A stretch of DNA of 52,472 bases from Eubacteriales bacterium (GCA_030524585.1 JAUNGJ010000014.1:1-52472), one strand, 5' to 3'; numbered from the stretch's first letter, positions 38,032 through 48,015 are shown. Notes: generated by a model not told the origin, from the letters alone. Translations and numbers: made by a program.

Positions 38032-38592
38032 TTATTGTTCTTTCTTGAAATTCTCTAAAAAGCGCATCGGCATCGCTTTAAGCAGTGCCCATCCGACAAT
38101 ACAGGTTCCCACTTTATCAATCAGATTAGATGCCACATTTCTGAGGAATGAAGCCTGAAAAATAGATTTTCCTCCTTCTACCAGTGAAACTACAAGCATA
38201 TCTGAAACAGAACCATTCAATCCACCGTATACATAGATTCCGATCGGTGTTCCAATCGCAGGACAGATAAAGCTTAACGCCAAACCGGTAATAATTGCCG
38301 GAACCAGCGAAAACTTAACCTTCTTTGCCACCAGACCTACCACAAGACCTACCACCATATTAACGAGGCAGAACGGAATATCTGTAACACTATACATAAA
38401 TCCTGTAATAATATTACTGAGCGCACCTACAATCATACCCGGAATCGGGCCGAGAATTGCAGCTGACAAAACGGTTCCAAGCGTATCAAGATAGAGGGGA
38501 ATTCCCAAAGCTGATGTAATAATCCCCAACACAATATTCATTGCCACGCATACACCACAAAACGCTGTTACATACACTTTCCTGTTTTTCAT
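38032..38592 (-). CDS. ECF transporter S component, unknown substrate
   Basis: A 186-residue membrane protein with about six helices. Seen: LYLDTLGTVLSAAILGPIPGMIVGALSNIITGF, characteristic of a group of ECF S components, and an N-terminal ALG-type segment. It gives the ECF complex its specificity. It is sandwiched between a TudS-like desulfidase gene (41-nt gap) and the ATPase genes, which points to a sulfur-containing substrate. From memory, C. difficile has a similar pair annotated as CD3072/CD3073. GGAGAGAAG precedes the ATG. Confidence 0.82.
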   Translation of the reverse strand: MKNRKVYVTAFCGVCVAMNIVLGIITSALGIPLYLDTLGTVLSAAILGPIPGMIVGALSNIITGFMYSVTDIPFCLVNMVVGLVVGLVAKKVKFSLVPAIITGLALSFICPAIGTPIGIYVYGGLNGSVSDMLVVSLVEGGKSIFQASFLRNVASNLIDKVGTCIVGWALLKAMPMRFLENFKKEQ

Positions 38593-38633
38593 TTGTCTTC
38601 TCTCCTTTGTCTCTCATTTTTAAGGAAAGTTTA

Positions 38634-39173
38634 TTATGAGTCTATCATCCGGATAGCTTCTTCCACTGTTACAATCGGAACATCAAATGATCGATCGCGA
38701 AATTCTTCTTCCAAAATCTGCATCAATATCCCTGGCTCTCCGGCACTTCTGCAGGAAGCTATCGTCTCTGAGAGTTTAGCGGCATCTCCTGCCAGTTCAC
38801 CGCCCCATTCGCCTACACATGTCAAATGATATCCGCAGCTTGGGCTTCCCTCTACCGACACAACTCCAAGTACAATAAATTCATCAGGATATGCCAGATA
38901 CTCTTCTAATTGCAATAATACCGGCTCCAGCATCCTCTTGCACTCATTTCGAAAGTGTGGATGTATAAATTGTGTTTTTACATGCCCCCATCTTCTGGAA
39001 CCGTAAATCCTGAATTCCGGGCAGGGCAGCTGTATCAATTGAATATCTTTTTCTATTACACGCTGCATCAGCCTATTTTTCATCTTATATTCCTGTTCCA
39101 GATCCTTCTCATCCATCGCCACTTTAGAGGCAGTATTTAGTATACAATGTGACACTATCAGAAGTTTCTTCAT
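38634..39173 (-). CDS. TudS/DUF523-related putative desulfidase
   Basis: A 179-residue protein with the three-cysteine pattern of the TudS (thiouracil desulfidase) group: C10 (SHCILN), C51 (QLPCPE) and C113 (GSPSCG), expected to hold a 4Fe-4S cluster that accepts the substrate sulfur. It is divergent from canonical DUF523 in the segments between. I chose ATG 39173 because GGAGGG precedes it; the 26 upstream in-frame residues do not look coding. First gene of the ECF operon, so the enzyme probably processes what the transporter imports. Confidence 0.8.
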   Translation of the reverse strand: MKKLLIVSHCILNTASKVAMDEKDLEQEYKMKNRLMQRVIEKDIQLIQLPCPEFRIYGSRRWGHVKTQFIHPHFRNECKRMLEPVLLQLEEYLAYPDEFIVLGVVSVEGSPSCGYHLTCVGEWGGELAGDAAKLSETIASCRSAGEPGILMQILEEEFRDRSFDVPIVTVEEAIRMIDS

Positions 39174-39194
39174 ATAATCCCTCCATTGTAGATT

Positions 39195-39224
39195 AGAATA
39201 GCATATCCCATTTTGGGTATCCAA
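39195..39224 (-). promoter_or_regulatory. Putative promoter of the desulfidase-ECF operon
   Basis: On the minus strand TTGGAT (39224-39219), an 18-nt spacer and TATTCT (39200-39195), about 22 nt before the ATG. The spacer holds a short dyad CCCA-N3-TGGG. The close distance leaves almost no leader, so no riboswitch fits. Confidence 0.5.
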
Positions 39225-39295
39225 TTGATTATTTTTATTTATATTTCTCACTTATTTATTTCATCTATATGGCTGTTTATATGAAAACCTGAAAA

Positions 39296-39335
39296 TACCG
39301 GAGAAAGACTTTTTATCAAAAATCCTTCTCCGGTA
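39296..39335 (-). terminator. ftsH terminator
   Basis: TACCGGAGAA (39296-39305) and TTCTCCGGTA (39326-39335) form a perfect 10-bp stem that continues imperfectly inward, placed just after the ftsH stop. Confidence 0.75.
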
Positions 39336-39350
39336 ATCCATATCTTTATT

Positions 39351-41303
39351 TTATTGCCCTTCTGTTATCTCTTTTTCCGAAGCCGTCTGTTCCGGTATGC
39401 TTTCTTCTGCCGTCCCAGGCACCGGATTCATGGCAATACGCTCCTCTGTCTTCTTCGGCGCATCCGGATCAATCCCTTCCACCTCATGGAAAATCTCCAT
39501 AAACTCTTTACCGGTAATCGTCTCCTTCTCAATCAGGAAAGCAGCAATCTTATCCAGGGACTCCCGATGCTCGCTAAGCAGTCTCTTTGCCTCTTCATAG
39601 GCCGCTTTAAGCATTCCCATAACTTCCTGGTCAATCTCTGCCGCCGTGGCTTCTCCGCAATTCATAACGGCCCTTCCATCCAGATAACGGTTCTGAATCG
39701 ACTCCAGGCCAATTAGTCCAAACTTCTCGCTCATACCATACTGAGTAATCATAGATCTGGCAATCTTGGTAGCCTTCTCAATATCATTGGATGCTCCCGT
39801 GGTAACCGTCTCAAAGACAATCTCCTCTGCCGCGCGGCCTGCCAGCATACCAACCAGCATTGCTTCCAGCTCTTTCTTGGTATTCAGGAACTTCTCCTCC
39901 TCAGGTGTCTGCATCACATACCCAAGCGCTCCCATGGTTCTCGGTACAATAGTAATCTTCTGTACCGGCTCAGAATCCTTCTGCAGTGCACTTACCAGCG
40001 CATGTCCTACCTCATGGTAGGAAACGATTCGCCGCTCTTCCTGACTCATGATGCGGTCTTTCTTTTCCTTGCCCACAAGAACCACTTCCACAGCCTCAAA
40101 CAGGTCGTTCTGAGATACTGCATTTCTTCCATGCTTCACAGCGTTGATTGCCGCCTCATTGATCATATTGGCAAGGTCAGAACCTACCGCGCCGGAGGTT
40201 GCCAGAGCGATGGCCTCCAGATCTACCGTCTCATCCATGCGGACATTCTTAGAGTGAACCTTCAGCACATCTACACGGCCCTTAAGATCCGGGCGCTCCA
40301 CGATAATTCTTCTATCAAACCGTCCTGGTCTCAAAAGCGCCGGATCCAGAATTTCCGGACGGTTCGTTGCCGCCAGAAGCAGAAGACCCTTGTTCGTATC
40401 AAATCCATCCATCTCGGCCAGCAGCTGATTCAGCGTCTGCTCTCTCTCATCATTACCGCCAAGCTGATTGTCACGGCTCTTACCAATAGCATCAATCTCA
40501 TCGATAAAAATGATACACGGCGCCATCTGCTGGGCCTGTTTGAACAGGTCACGTACTCTGGACGCACCCACACCTACATACATCTCCACAAATGCGGAGC
40601 CTGACAGTGAGAAAAACGGAACCTTCGCCTCTCCTGCAACCGCTTTTGCAAGCAGTGTCTTACCCGTTCCCGGAGGTCCCACCAAAAGTGCACCCTTGGG
40701 AAGCTTGGCTCCTACGCCGGTATATTTGCCCGGATTATGCAGGAAATCCACGACCTCCTGCAGAGACTCCTTGGCCTCATCCTGTCCTGCAACATCTTTG
40801 AATGTAACTCCGGTCTCTTTCTCCACATACATCTTGGCATTACTCTTTCCGATTCCCATAGGTCCGCCACCCTTGGACATGCGTTTAAACATCCAGTAAG
40901 ACATACCCACAAGGAATACAATTGGCAGAAATGTGGCAAGAATATTCAATACAACCATAGATGTGGTATCCGGAATCTCCTGTTCATACTTAATTCCTGA
41001 TTTATACAGGCGTTCTGCAAGATTATCATCCTTCACAACACCGGTATAATATTCCTTGGCGGTTCTCTCTCCCTCTTCCTTCCTTGCCGTTATCGAAATC
41101 CGGTCACTGGAAATTACTACCTCTTCTACCTTATGCTGTTCGATCATCTTCAGAAATCTGTCATAAGATATCTCTTCAGCCGTTGAAGTTTTCTGGAACT
41201 GATACAGTGTCATCACCAGAAATGTAGTAATCAACGCAACAAAAAGGACAAAAGAAAATCCCTGCCTGTTATTCCTGTTCTGATTATTATTCTGGTTATC
41301 CAT
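39351..41303 (-). CDS. ftsH: ATP-dependent zinc metalloprotease FtsH
   Basis: A 650-residue membrane AAA+ protease that degrades unassembled and misfolded membrane proteins. Seen: an Asn/Gln-rich start, a first membrane segment near 16-36, a second before the AAA module with [11 protein letters not shown] motif RPGRFDR, and HEVGH at 430-434. The C-terminal tail is acidic. I chose ATG 41303 (MDNQNN) because AGGAGGAC lies just upstream; 33 further in-frame residues overlap the promoter. Confidence 0.96.
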   Translation of the reverse strand: MDNQNNNQNRNNRQGFSFVLFVALITTFLVMTLYQFQKTSTAEEISYDRFLKMIEQHKVEEVVISSDRISITARKEEGERTAKEYYTGVVKDDNLAERLYKSGIKYEQEIPDTTSMVVLNILATFLPIVFLVGMSYWMFKRMSKGGGPMGIGKSNAKMYVEKETGVTFKDVAGQDEAKESLQEVVDFLHNPGKYTGVGAKLPKGALLVGPPGTGKTLLAKAVAGEAKVPFFSLSGSAFVEMYVGVGASRVRDLFKQAQQMAPCIIFIDEIDAIGKSRDNQLGGNDEREQTLNQLLAEMDGFDTNKGLLLLAATNRPEILDPALLRPGRFDRRIIVERPDLKGRVDVLKVHSKNVRMDETVDLEAIALATSGAVGSDLANMINEAAINAVKHGRNAVSQNDLFEAVEVVLVGKEKKDRIMSQEERRIVSYHEVGHALVSALQKDSEPVQKITIVPRTMGALGYVMQTPEEEKFLNTKKELEAMLVGMLAGRAAEEIVFETVTTGASNDIEKATKIARSMITQYGMSEKFGLIGLESIQNRYLDGRAVMNCGEATAAEIDQEVMGMLKAAYEEAKRLLSEHRESLDKIAAFLIEKETITGKEFMEIFHEVEGIDPDAPKKTEERIAMNPVPGTAEESIPEQTASEKEITEGQ

Positions 41304-41331
41304 AAAAGTCCTCCTGTGTTTATCAGTTCTT

Positions 41332-41360
41332 ATTATAAGTATCCCCTTATTTAAAATCAA
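41332..41360 (-). promoter_or_regulatory. ftsH promoter
   Basis: On the minus strand TTGATT (41360-41355), a 17-nt spacer and perfect TATAAT (41337-41332), 29 nt before the start. Confidence 0.75.
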
Positions 41361-41395
41361 TAAAAACATTATAAACATTTTAATCGGCGCAGAAA

Positions 41396-41421
41396 AGCGC
41401 ACCCGTCATGACGGATGCGCT
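41396..41421 (-). terminator. Terminator of the TDT gene
   Basis: The arms 41396-41407 and 41410-41421 pair over 12 positions with one mismatch around a GCGC-CCGTC core; on the minus strand a TTTTCTG run follows. It separates the TDT gene from ftsH. Confidence 0.8.
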
Positions 41422-41446
41422 AAAATGACTTTTTCGGATTCTTATC

Positions 41447-42364
41447 CTATTTTTTCACAAATATAAACTGCAGGAATCTTATCAGCGTATACACTACCAA
41501 TACGACCGCAATGACTGTCTCAATCAGCACCACATACTGAAGTACGGGAAGCGGACGTCCTATATTTGCCAGGCATGCCATCGTCTGTTTTGATGCGATC
41601 GCGCTGATTACAAATGGGAACGTGAAGGATGCATAGCTTGGGAAAAACGGTAATTTCAAGTATCCAACGGCTTTCACCAGAGCAAACACATAAAGAATAC
41701 ATGCCACCACGAACATTCCCATCAGCATTCCGTAGGATTTCGGCGTTACGGACTGCACATACCCTGCGATACAAAGACTCGTAGGCGCTGCGTAAATACA
41801 GATCAGCGGTTTTGCCGGATTCGGGATCTCTTTATATTTGACATAGCGGATTGTCACAAGCACCAGAAGCAGAATCAGACATATAAACCCAAACCAGAAG
41901 GCGGCGCTTCCAATTCCAAGCTTCTCGTAAGCCGGCGCCGTAATCGCTGCTACCGCTATTCCCACATACACAATATAATAACTTGCAAATACTTTTGGCA
42001 TCTGAAGCTTCACAATGAAATTCATCGTAAAATAAACGATCAGCACCACATGAAGAGCAATGGCAAATAGCCAGATATAGTAGGCTGCCTGACCAATATA
42101 TGGTTTTACATATGTACTGAGAATCATAAGCGCCATAGAAAATGTTCCGGATACGCTTGCCATGATCGGATTCTTCATATCTTCTTTAACCGCTCCCGGA
42201 AAAAGAATCAGTTTCAGAAGAATGAGAATCAGCAGAAGCCCTGCAACAATTCCGCAGACATTGCGGATTCCTTCTGAATAGCTCTGTAACAGATTGCCAA
42301 GTGCCGCCGTACCAAGCATAACACCGCAGAGCGGTATTGGGACTTTTTTAATGGTATCTTTCAT
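41447..42364 (-). CDS. TDT-family transporter (TehA/SLAC1-like)
   Basis: A 305-residue membrane protein with about ten hydrophobic helices. IPLCGVMLGTAALGNLL at the N-terminus and LPFFPSYASFTFPFVISA near the C-terminus match the tellurite-resistance/dicarboxylate transporter family, which forms anion channels and uniporters. The anion is unknown. GAGGTAAATA precedes the ATG. It follows a C_GCAxxG_C_C gene by 31 nt on the same strand, a likely two-gene operon. Confidence 0.85.
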   Translation of the reverse strand: MKDTIKKVPIPLCGVMLGTAALGNLLQSYSEGIRNVCGIVAGLLLILILLKLILFPGAVKEDMKNPIMASVSGTFSMALMILSTYVKPYIGQAAYYIWLFAIALHVVLIVYFTMNFIVKLQMPKVFASYYIVYVGIAVAAITAPAYEKLGIGSAAFWFGFICLILLLVLVTIRYVKYKEIPNPAKPLICIYAAPTSLCIAGYVQSVTPKSYGMLMGMFVVACILYVFALVKAVGYLKLPFFPSYASFTFPFVISAIASKQTMACLANIGRPLPVLQYVVLIETVIAVVLVVYTLIRFLQFIFVKK

Positions 42365-42395
42365 TTTTATTTACCTCGTTTCCTGTATTTTGGAT

Positions 42396-42914
42396 CTAGC
42401 TGCGCGGAGCCGGCTCAGTCTCCTCATCCGTATTCTTAATGCCAAGCTCGCGACAGACAATATCCGCTACCTTCCATGCACAAAGTCCCGTGTAGTAGAT
42501 GCACTGCCCCTTATGCTCGCCTTTGCCCATATCAAATTCCTTTGTGAGAACTCTGCAGCAGACAGATTTCTTACCATTGTATTCCTTAAACCAGCTATGA
42601 AGCTCATTAGAATAAGACATACATTTATTTACATCCGGATCCTTCGGTCCTAACGGCTCCGTTCTTCCGAAAATCATTCCAATCGCAAGAATACCTCCGT
42701 TCAGTGCTCCGCACATACATCCGGAGCGTCCTGCCCCAACGGACATTGCAGACGCCATACCGATCACTTCCTTCGGTACATCAATCTGAAAATTATCTCT
42801 AATTGCCTTCATTACCGCCTCACAGCAGAAGAATCCCCCTCTGAATGAATCTTCAGCATCCTTCTGAATCTTTCTTAAACTAACTTCTTCTGCCGCCATT
42901 TTTACATTCATCAT
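42396..42914 (-). CDS. C_GCAxxG_C_C family redox protein
   Basis: A 172-residue Cys-rich protein. Seen: FFCCEAV (C30, C31), GRSGCMCGALNGG (C66, C68), VCCRVL (C119, C120), and C138, C145 and C154 near the end. This matches the C_GCAxxG_C_C family, whose members are thought to bind a metal or iron-sulfur centre or act in electron transfer. AAGGAGG precedes the ATG. It is upstream of the TDT channel gene. Confidence 0.85.
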   Translation of the reverse strand: MMNVKMAAEEVSLRKIQKDAEDSFRGGFFCCEAVMKAIRDNFQIDVPKEVIGMASAMSVGAGRSGCMCGALNGGILAIGMIFGRTEPLGPKDPDVNKCMSYSNELHSWFKEYNGKKSVCCRVLTKEFDMGKGEHKGQCIYYTGLCAWKVADIVCRELGIKNTDEETEPAPRS

Positions 42915-43102
42915 TTCCTTTTCCTCCTTTGAATGTCTTCAAACATCAATCCACTTTATAATTATATCTTATTCATCCCATTGTTATAAAATAGATAATT
43001 CTAATATATAACCCTCTTTATTGATTGCTTCAATAAGCCGGCAATGCAATTCTCTCTGCTTTTTTCCGCAAAATAAAATACTTTAAAAACCTCACGAAAA
43101 TA

Positions 43103-43132
43103 TTGTAAACTTGCCTTACCTTGTAGTATACT
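43103..43132 (+). promoter_or_regulatory. Promoter of the DUF1846 gene
   Basis: TTGTAA (43103-43108), an 18-nt spacer and TATACT (43127-43132), 37 nt before the ATG. The rest of this 254-nt divergent spacer is A/T-rich with a small TTATTGA/TCAATAA hairpin near 43019-43037. Confidence 0.65.
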
Positions 43133-43168
43133 GAATTGGGTAAAAACTTGGGGAAGAGGAATATACAA

Positions 43169-44662
43169 ATGAAAATTGGATTTGACAACGACAAATATCT
43201 TACTATGCAGTCCGCCCATATCAGAGAGCGTATCAATCAGTTCGACAACAAGCTCTATCTGGAATTCGGCGGTAAATTATTTGATGATTATCACGCTTCC
43301 AGAGTGCTTCCTGGCTTTCAGCCAGACAGCAAGCTCCGCATGCTGAAAGAGCTTTCTGATCAGGCAGAGATCGTCATTGTTATCAGCGCAGGAGATATCG
43401 AGAAGAACAAGGTCCGGGGAGACCTTGGGATCACCTACGATTCGGATGTTCTCAGATTACGGGAAGCCTATATCAATTCCGGTCTGTATGTGGGAAGTGT
43501 TGTCATTACTCAATATGCCGGACAGTCAGCAGCAGATTTGTTCAAAACCAGACTGGAACGTCTCGGCATCAAAGTATATATTCATTATCTGATACCTGGA
43601 TATCCGTCAAATGTTCCATTGATTGTAAGCGATGAAGGCTACGGAAAGAATGATTATATTGAAACCACCCGCCCGTTAGTCGTAATTACCGCCCCGGGAC
43701 CCGGAAGCGGCAAGATGGCTACCTGTCTTTCTCAGCTCTACCATGAACACAAACGGGGTGTGCGTGCAGGCTATGCCAAGTTTGAGACATTTCCGATCTG
43801 GAACATTCCGCTGAAGCATCCGGTAAACCTGGCCTATGAAGCCGCCACTGCTGATCTGAACGACGTCAACATGATCGATCCGTTCCATCTGGAAGCATAT
43901 GGCGTAACTACGGTAAATTATAACCGTGATGTAGAGATTTTCCCGGTACTGTGCGCAACCTTTGAACGCATTTACGGAGAGAGTCCTTACAAATCACCAA
44001 CGGATATGGGCGTCAACATGGCCGGTCACTGTATCTGCGATGACGAAGTGTGCTGCGAAGCTTCCAGGCAGGAGATTATCCGCAGATATTATGACTCTTT
44101 GCGCAGATTGCTGATTGGAGCCTGTACCGATAATGAAGTATATAAAATTGAAATGTTAATGAATCAGGCGGGAGTCACCGTACATGACCGGGCTGTTGTG
44201 GATGCGGCACTTGCTAAGGCAGACGAAACCGGAGCACCTGCTGCTGCGCTGGAGCTTCCGGACGGTCGTATTGTCACAGGGAAAACATCCCATTTACTTG
44301 GTGCATCCGCTGCACTTCTTTTAAATGCGTTAAAAGCACTTGCTGGTATTGATCATGAGAGGAACGTCATTTCACCAGAAGCCATTGAACCAATACAAAA
44401 ACTTAAGGTCAACTATCTCGGAAGCAAGAATCCAAGGCTGCATACCGACGAAGTATTAATTGCACTGTCAGTAAGCGCTGCCACAGATGAGTGTGCGCAG
44501 CTTGCACTCGATCAGCTTCCCAGGCTGAAAGGCTGTCAGGCCCATACCTCCGTTATGGTTAGCCCTGTTGATATTCAGCAGTTTAAACGCCTGTCCATTC
44601 AGGCGACCTTTGAGGCCAAATATGAAAAGAAACCTGTATTTGTAAATGGTTCCGGTGTATAA
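43169..44662 (+). CDS. DUF1846 family protein
   Basis: A 497-residue protein recognised as DUF1846 by its start MKIGFDNDKYLTMQSAHIRERI and by the segments SAGDIEKNKVRGDLGITYD and KLKVNYLGSKNPRLHTDE. A glycine-rich ITAPGPGSGKMATCLSQLYHE lies near residue 175 and looks P-loop-like, although it lacks the normal Walker spacing. Members are common in anaerobic Firmicutes and have no established reaction. A sequence AAGAGGAATATACAA lies before ATG 43169; an upstream TTG is less likely. pyrG follows after 58 nt on the same strand. Confidence 0.88.
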   Translation: MKIGFDNDKYLTMQSAHIRERINQFDNKLYLEFGGKLFDDYHASRVLPGFQPDSKLRMLKELSDQAEIVIVISAGDIEKNKVRGDLGITYDSDVLRLREAYINSGLYVGSVVITQYAGQSAADLFKTRLERLGIKVYIHYLIPGYPSNVPLIVSDEGYGKNDYIETTRPLVVITAPGPGSGKMATCLSQLYHEHKRGVRAGYAKFETFPIWNIPLKHPVNLAYEAATADLNDVNMIDPFHLEAYGVTTVNYNRDVEIFPVLCATFERIYGESPYKSPTDMGVNMAGHCICDDEVCCEASRQEIIRRYYDSLRRLLIGACTDNEVYKIEMLMNQAGVTVHDRAVVDAALAKADETGAPAAALELPDGRIVTGKTSHLLGASAALLLNALKALAGIDHERNVISPEAIEPIQKLKVNYLGSKNPRLHTDEVLIALSVSAATDECAQLALDQLPRLKGCQAHTSVMVSPVDIQQFKRLSIQATFEAKYEKKPVFVNGSGV

Positions 44663-44720
44663 AATTATCTTTAGATGAGAAACATGAGCCCCATACCGGT
44701 TTCATGTAGAGGAGGAAATC

Positions 44721-46334
44721 ATGGCAGTAAAATACGTATTTGTTACAGGCGGCGTTGTTTCCGGACTTGGAAAGGGAATCACAGCCGCTTCTCTGGGAAG
44801 GCTTCTGAAAGCCCGTGGTTACAAGGTAACCATGCAGAAGTTCGATCCTTATATTAATATTGACCCCGGAACTATGAATCCGGTTCAGCATGGAGAAGTA
44901 TTCGTAACCGACGACGGCGCTGAGACCGATCTTGACCTGGGGCACTATGAACGCTTTATCGACGAAAGCCTGACCAAGCACTCAAATGTAACCACCGGAA
45001 AGATTTACTGGTCCGTGCTTCACAAAGAACGCCGGGGAGATTATGGCGGCGGAACCGTGCAGGTTATTCCACATATTACCAACGAAATTAAGGACCGGTT
45101 TCATCGAAATCCGGCTGCAAAGGATACAGAGATTGCCATCATCGAAGTAGGCGGAACCGTCGGCGATATTGAGAGCCAGCCTTTCCTGGAAGCGATTCGT
45201 CAGTTCCAGCACGACAGAGGACACGAGAACGTTATCTTGATTCACGTTACACTGATTCCTTATCTGAGCGCCTCTCAGGAGATGAAGACAAAGCCTACCC
45301 AGGCAAGCGTAAAAGACTTACAGGGAATGGGCATTCAGCCGGACATCATTGTCTGCCGCTCCGAGCACCCTCTTGATGACGGCATTAAGAATAAGATTTC
45401 ACTGTTCTGTAATGTTCCGGCAAATCATGTGCTTCAGAATCTGGATGTGGAGTATCTCTATGAAGCTCCGCTTGCCATGGAAAAAGAGAATCTGGCAGGC
45501 GTTGTCTGTGAATGCCTCCATCTGGATTCTCCAGAACCGGATCTGAAAGAATGGACAGAGATGGTGGATTATCTGAAGCATCCAAACACAGAGGTTACGG
45601 TTGCTCTGGTAGGCAAATACATTCAGCTTCACGATGCCTATATCAGCGTTGTAGAGGCCCTGAAGCATGGCGGTATCTTCAGCCGCGCTACCATAAATAT
45701 CAAATGGATTGATTCCGAAACCGTCACCCCGGAAAATGCAGAGGAGCTCCTCGGGGACGCAGATGGTATTCTGGTACCGGGCGGCTTCGGAGACCGGGGA
45801 ATCGACGGTAAGATCGAGGCCATCAAATATGCCAGAACCCACCGGGTACCATTCCTTGGTCTCTGCCTCGGAATGCAGTTATCCATTGTAGAATTTGCCC
45901 GCAACGTTGTAGGCTTTAACGATGCCCACAGCGTGGAGCTTGACCCACAGACCACCCATCCGGTTATCCATATTATGCCGGATCAGATTGGCATCGAAAA
46001 CATTGGCGGTACTTTAAGATTGGGTGCATATCCCTGTGTGCTGGATCCATCATCCAAGGCCTACAGACTCTATGGCACAGAAGAGATTCAGGAACGTCAT
46101 CGCCATCGCTATGAAGTAAACAATGACTACCGCGATGCATTAGAGGAAAATGGAATGATGCTTTCCGGTCTGTCACCGGACGGCCGAATCGTAGAGATGA
46201 TTGAGATTCCGGAACATCCGTGGTTCATTGCAACACAGGCTCATCCGGAACTGAAGTCCAGACCAAACAGACCACACCCATTATTCAAAGGATTTGTAGA
46301 GGCCGCACTGGAAAAGAAGAACAAAGATAAATAA
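44721..46334 (+). CDS. pyrG: CTP synthase
   Basis: A 537-residue enzyme that aminates UTP with glutamine nitrogen. Order: synthase domain ([20 protein letters not shown] at the start, [20 protein letters not shown]), then the class I glutaminase domain with Cys382 (GLCLGMQ) and the His-Glu pair in [20 protein letters not shown] precedes the ATG. No CTP-sensing initially transcribed repeat is obvious. Confidence 0.97.
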   Translation: MAVKYVFVTGGVVSGLGKGITAASLGRLLKARGYKVTMQKFDPYINIDPGTMNPVQHGEVFVTDDGAETDLDLGHYERFIDESLTKHSNVTTGKIYWSVLHKERRGDYGGGTVQVIPHITNEIKDRFHRNPAAKDTEIAIIEVGGTVGDIESQPFLEAIRQFQHDRGHENVILIHVTLIPYLSASQEMKTKPTQASVKDLQGMGIQPDIIVCRSEHPLDDGIKNKISLFCNVPANHVLQNLDVEYLYEAPLAMEKENLAGVVCECLHLDSPEPDLKEWTEMVDYLKHPNTEVTVALVGKYIQLHDAYISVVEALKHGGIFSRATINIKWIDSETVTPENAEELLGDADGILVPGGFGDRGIDGKIEAIKYARTHRVPFLGLCLGMQLSIVEFARNVVGFNDAHSVELDPQTTHPVIHIMPDQIGIENIGGTLRLGAYPCVLDPSSKAYRLYGTEEIQERHRHRYEVNNDYRDALEENGMMLSGLSPDGRIVEMIEIPEHPWFIATQAHPELKSRPNRPHPLFKGFVEAALEKKNKDK

Positions 46335-46346
46335 CTTTTATGACTT

Positions 46347-46389
46347 AATATGCGAAAAGACGCGCCGGTGACGCATCTTTTCGCATATT
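46347..46389. terminator. Bidirectional terminator between pyrG and the M48 gene
   Basis: The arms 46347-46364 and 46372-46389 pair over 18 positions with one mismatch (core TGCGAAAAGA), with A/T on both outer sides. It closes pyrG (plus) and the AAA/M48/lectin operon (minus). Confidence 0.88.
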
Positions 46390-46409
46390 TATGTAAGGCT
46401 ATGTATTGT

Positions 46410-47459
46410 TTAATATTTTACTCCAATCGAACGCAGTTTAGCGATTCTTGACGCCTTATCCGGGTGACTGCTCGCCAGATTCGCAAATAATCCTTTCATG
46501 TGCCCCTGGTTTCCGCAGATAATATCCAACATAGAACACAGATACGCTCCATATCCAAGCTCTGCTGAAAACCTGTCTGCCTCAAACTCATTATCCCTGC
46601 TGGATTTCATCACAAGCAGAACTCCCAGCTTCGTCCATATCCACATTGCTCCCATTACCATTACATCAAAAAGTATCCTGGACAGAGAAATCATCAGACT
46701 TCCCAGAAATCCCCCTTCTCCTCCTGTAAATGCGCAGACAATATGAGCTATGATTTCTGAAATATATACCATAATCCGAATCATAAATACCAGTGCGGAA
46801 ATAATCATATTTCCTACCGATACAACAAGAATCATATCCGTGTCATGGTGGGAAAGATGTCCGAACTCATGTCCCAGCGTTGCCTTTATTTCATTATCCG
46901 GCAGCATCAGCAGACCTCTTGTTACACATACTGTCTTTCTTCCTGTCGCAAATGCATTCGGCGATTTTTCATCTGACACATACAGTTTTATATCTCCTGG
47001 TATCGAAGGATCCTTCCTCCTTGCATTCTGATATACTTCCTGAAATAACGGTTCCAAGCGTCTTTTTTCTGCGGCATCCGTAATCTCTCTGCATTTCGTC
47101 TGCTTCCGAAGCATCCACTCTCCAATTGGGGAAAGCGCAATGGTCAGCGAAATCAGATAGAGAACAATTCCTGCCAAAGTTCCGAGCCATATCGGAAGCT
47201 GGAAGCATCCGATTACGATAAAACTGATAATAATAACATTTAACACCAGATAAACGAATATGGGAATATTGGATTTTCTTGCAGCATTCCTGAAGAAATC
47301 GATCAGATAAAAGCTGCCGGACGAGGGGCTTCCCATAATTTTCCCTGAGGCACCTGTATCTGCTGTTTTCTGTATATTTCCCACAGATTTTCCGCATTTT
47401 ATACAAAACTTAGCATTTTCTACCAGGGGACTTCCGCAGTATTTGCAAAATTTACTCAT
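46410..47459 (-). CDS. Zinc-ribbon M48 membrane metalloprotease (HtpX-like)
   Basis: A 349-residue protein. N-terminal zinc ribbon with C5, C8, C19 and C22, a linker, two membrane helices (about 66-110), the zinc protease site H197-E-F-G-H201 with the third ligand Glu291 in the DNEFEAD segment, and two further hydrophobic helices (about 208-285). The protease core matches M48 (HtpX/Oma1) and NAFATGRKTVCVTRGLL is the typical substrate-strand region. GGAGGAAGG precedes the ATG, 22 nt after the upstream gene. Last gene of the operon. It probably cleaves membrane or membrane-associated proteins on the cytoplasmic side; the targets are unknown, though operon partners are candidates. Confidence 0.88.
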   Translation of the reverse strand: MSKFCKYCGSPLVENAKFCIKCGKSVGNIQKTADTGASGKIMGSPSSGSFYLIDFFRNAARKSNIPIFVYLVLNVIIISFIVIGCFQLPIWLGTLAGIVLYLISLTIALSPIGEWMLRKQTKCREITDAAEKRRLEPLFQEVYQNARRKDPSIPGDIKLYVSDEKSPNAFATGRKTVCVTRGLLMLPDNEIKATLGHEFGHLSHHDTDMILVVSVGNMIISALVFMIRIMVYISEIIAHIVCAFTGGEGGFLGSLMISLSRILFDVMVMGAMWIWTKLGVLLVMKSSRDNEFEADRFSAELGYGAYLCSMLDIICGNQGHMKGLFANLASSHPDKASRIAKLRSIGVKY

Positions 47460-47481
47460 CTTCCTTCCTCCTTGCTTCTGT

Positions 47482-47976
47482 TTAATTTGTAATCACAGAA
47501 ACACTTCCGCCTGCACCAATAGCGCGGCAGCAATCTACGTAGACTTCGATAAATTCATATCCTCCCCGCACTGCCAGAGAACGTGCTTTTTCCAATCCTC
47601 CCGGAAGCGGTTCTCCTTCTTTATAATGCTCGATAATGTTTCCCGTCATATCCAGCGTATGCACCTCATATGGCTTCCCCAGATAACAGACTGCCACATA
47701 TCCCAACAGGATTCCTGCCAGTTCCACCTCCGGAAATTCCTGCTTTATTGTGTTCACGATATCTTCTACCATCTTCTGGTTGTGAACGTGCCCGCCTGCA
47801 TCCAGCTTATGCATAGCCTCCATATAGGCTTTTGACCGGGGCTTTCTCAAAAGTCTGTCCAGTTTCATCTTCTCCACCTGACTTAACTGTTTATTCTCCG
47901 GCGCCGCCTGACGCGTATTTAATAAAATATCCGTATTCAGCTTCGTCTCCTGTGGCCTCAAAATCGGTCTTGGCAT
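47482..47976 (-). CDS. Unknown 164-residue protein in the AAA/M48 operon
   Basis: Not recognised. The N-terminal 50 residues are polar and probably flexible (Pro, Asn, Gln, Lys-rich). A compact part follows (about 60-164) with short strands and helices (VELAGILLGYVAVCYLG, YEVHTLDMTGNIIEHYKEGEPLP) and a Gly/Val-rich end containing VDCCRAIGAGGSVSV. No signal peptide and no clear membrane helix. AGGAGGAAAG precedes the ATG; gaps are 39 nt to the AAA gene and 22 nt to the M48 gene. It may be an adaptor or substrate of either. Confidence 0.8.
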   Translation of the reverse strand: MPRPILRPQETKLNTDILLNTRQAAPENKQLSQVEKMKLDRLLRKPRSKAYMEAMHKLDAGGHVHNQKMVEDIVNTIKQEFPEVELAGILLGYVAVCYLGKPYEVHTLDMTGNIIEHYKEGEPLPGGLEKARSLAVRGGYEFIEVYVDCCRAIGAGGSVSVITN

Positions 47977-48015
47977 CTTTCTTTCCTCCTACTATCAGAA
48001 TTTCTTCTACAGACA

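Noticed and set aside
39204..39220. Strong operator palindrome in the desulfidase promoter
   Set aside because: Only CCCA-N3-TGGG is truly inverted; the flanking bases do not pair, so it is too weak to list as a separate operator.
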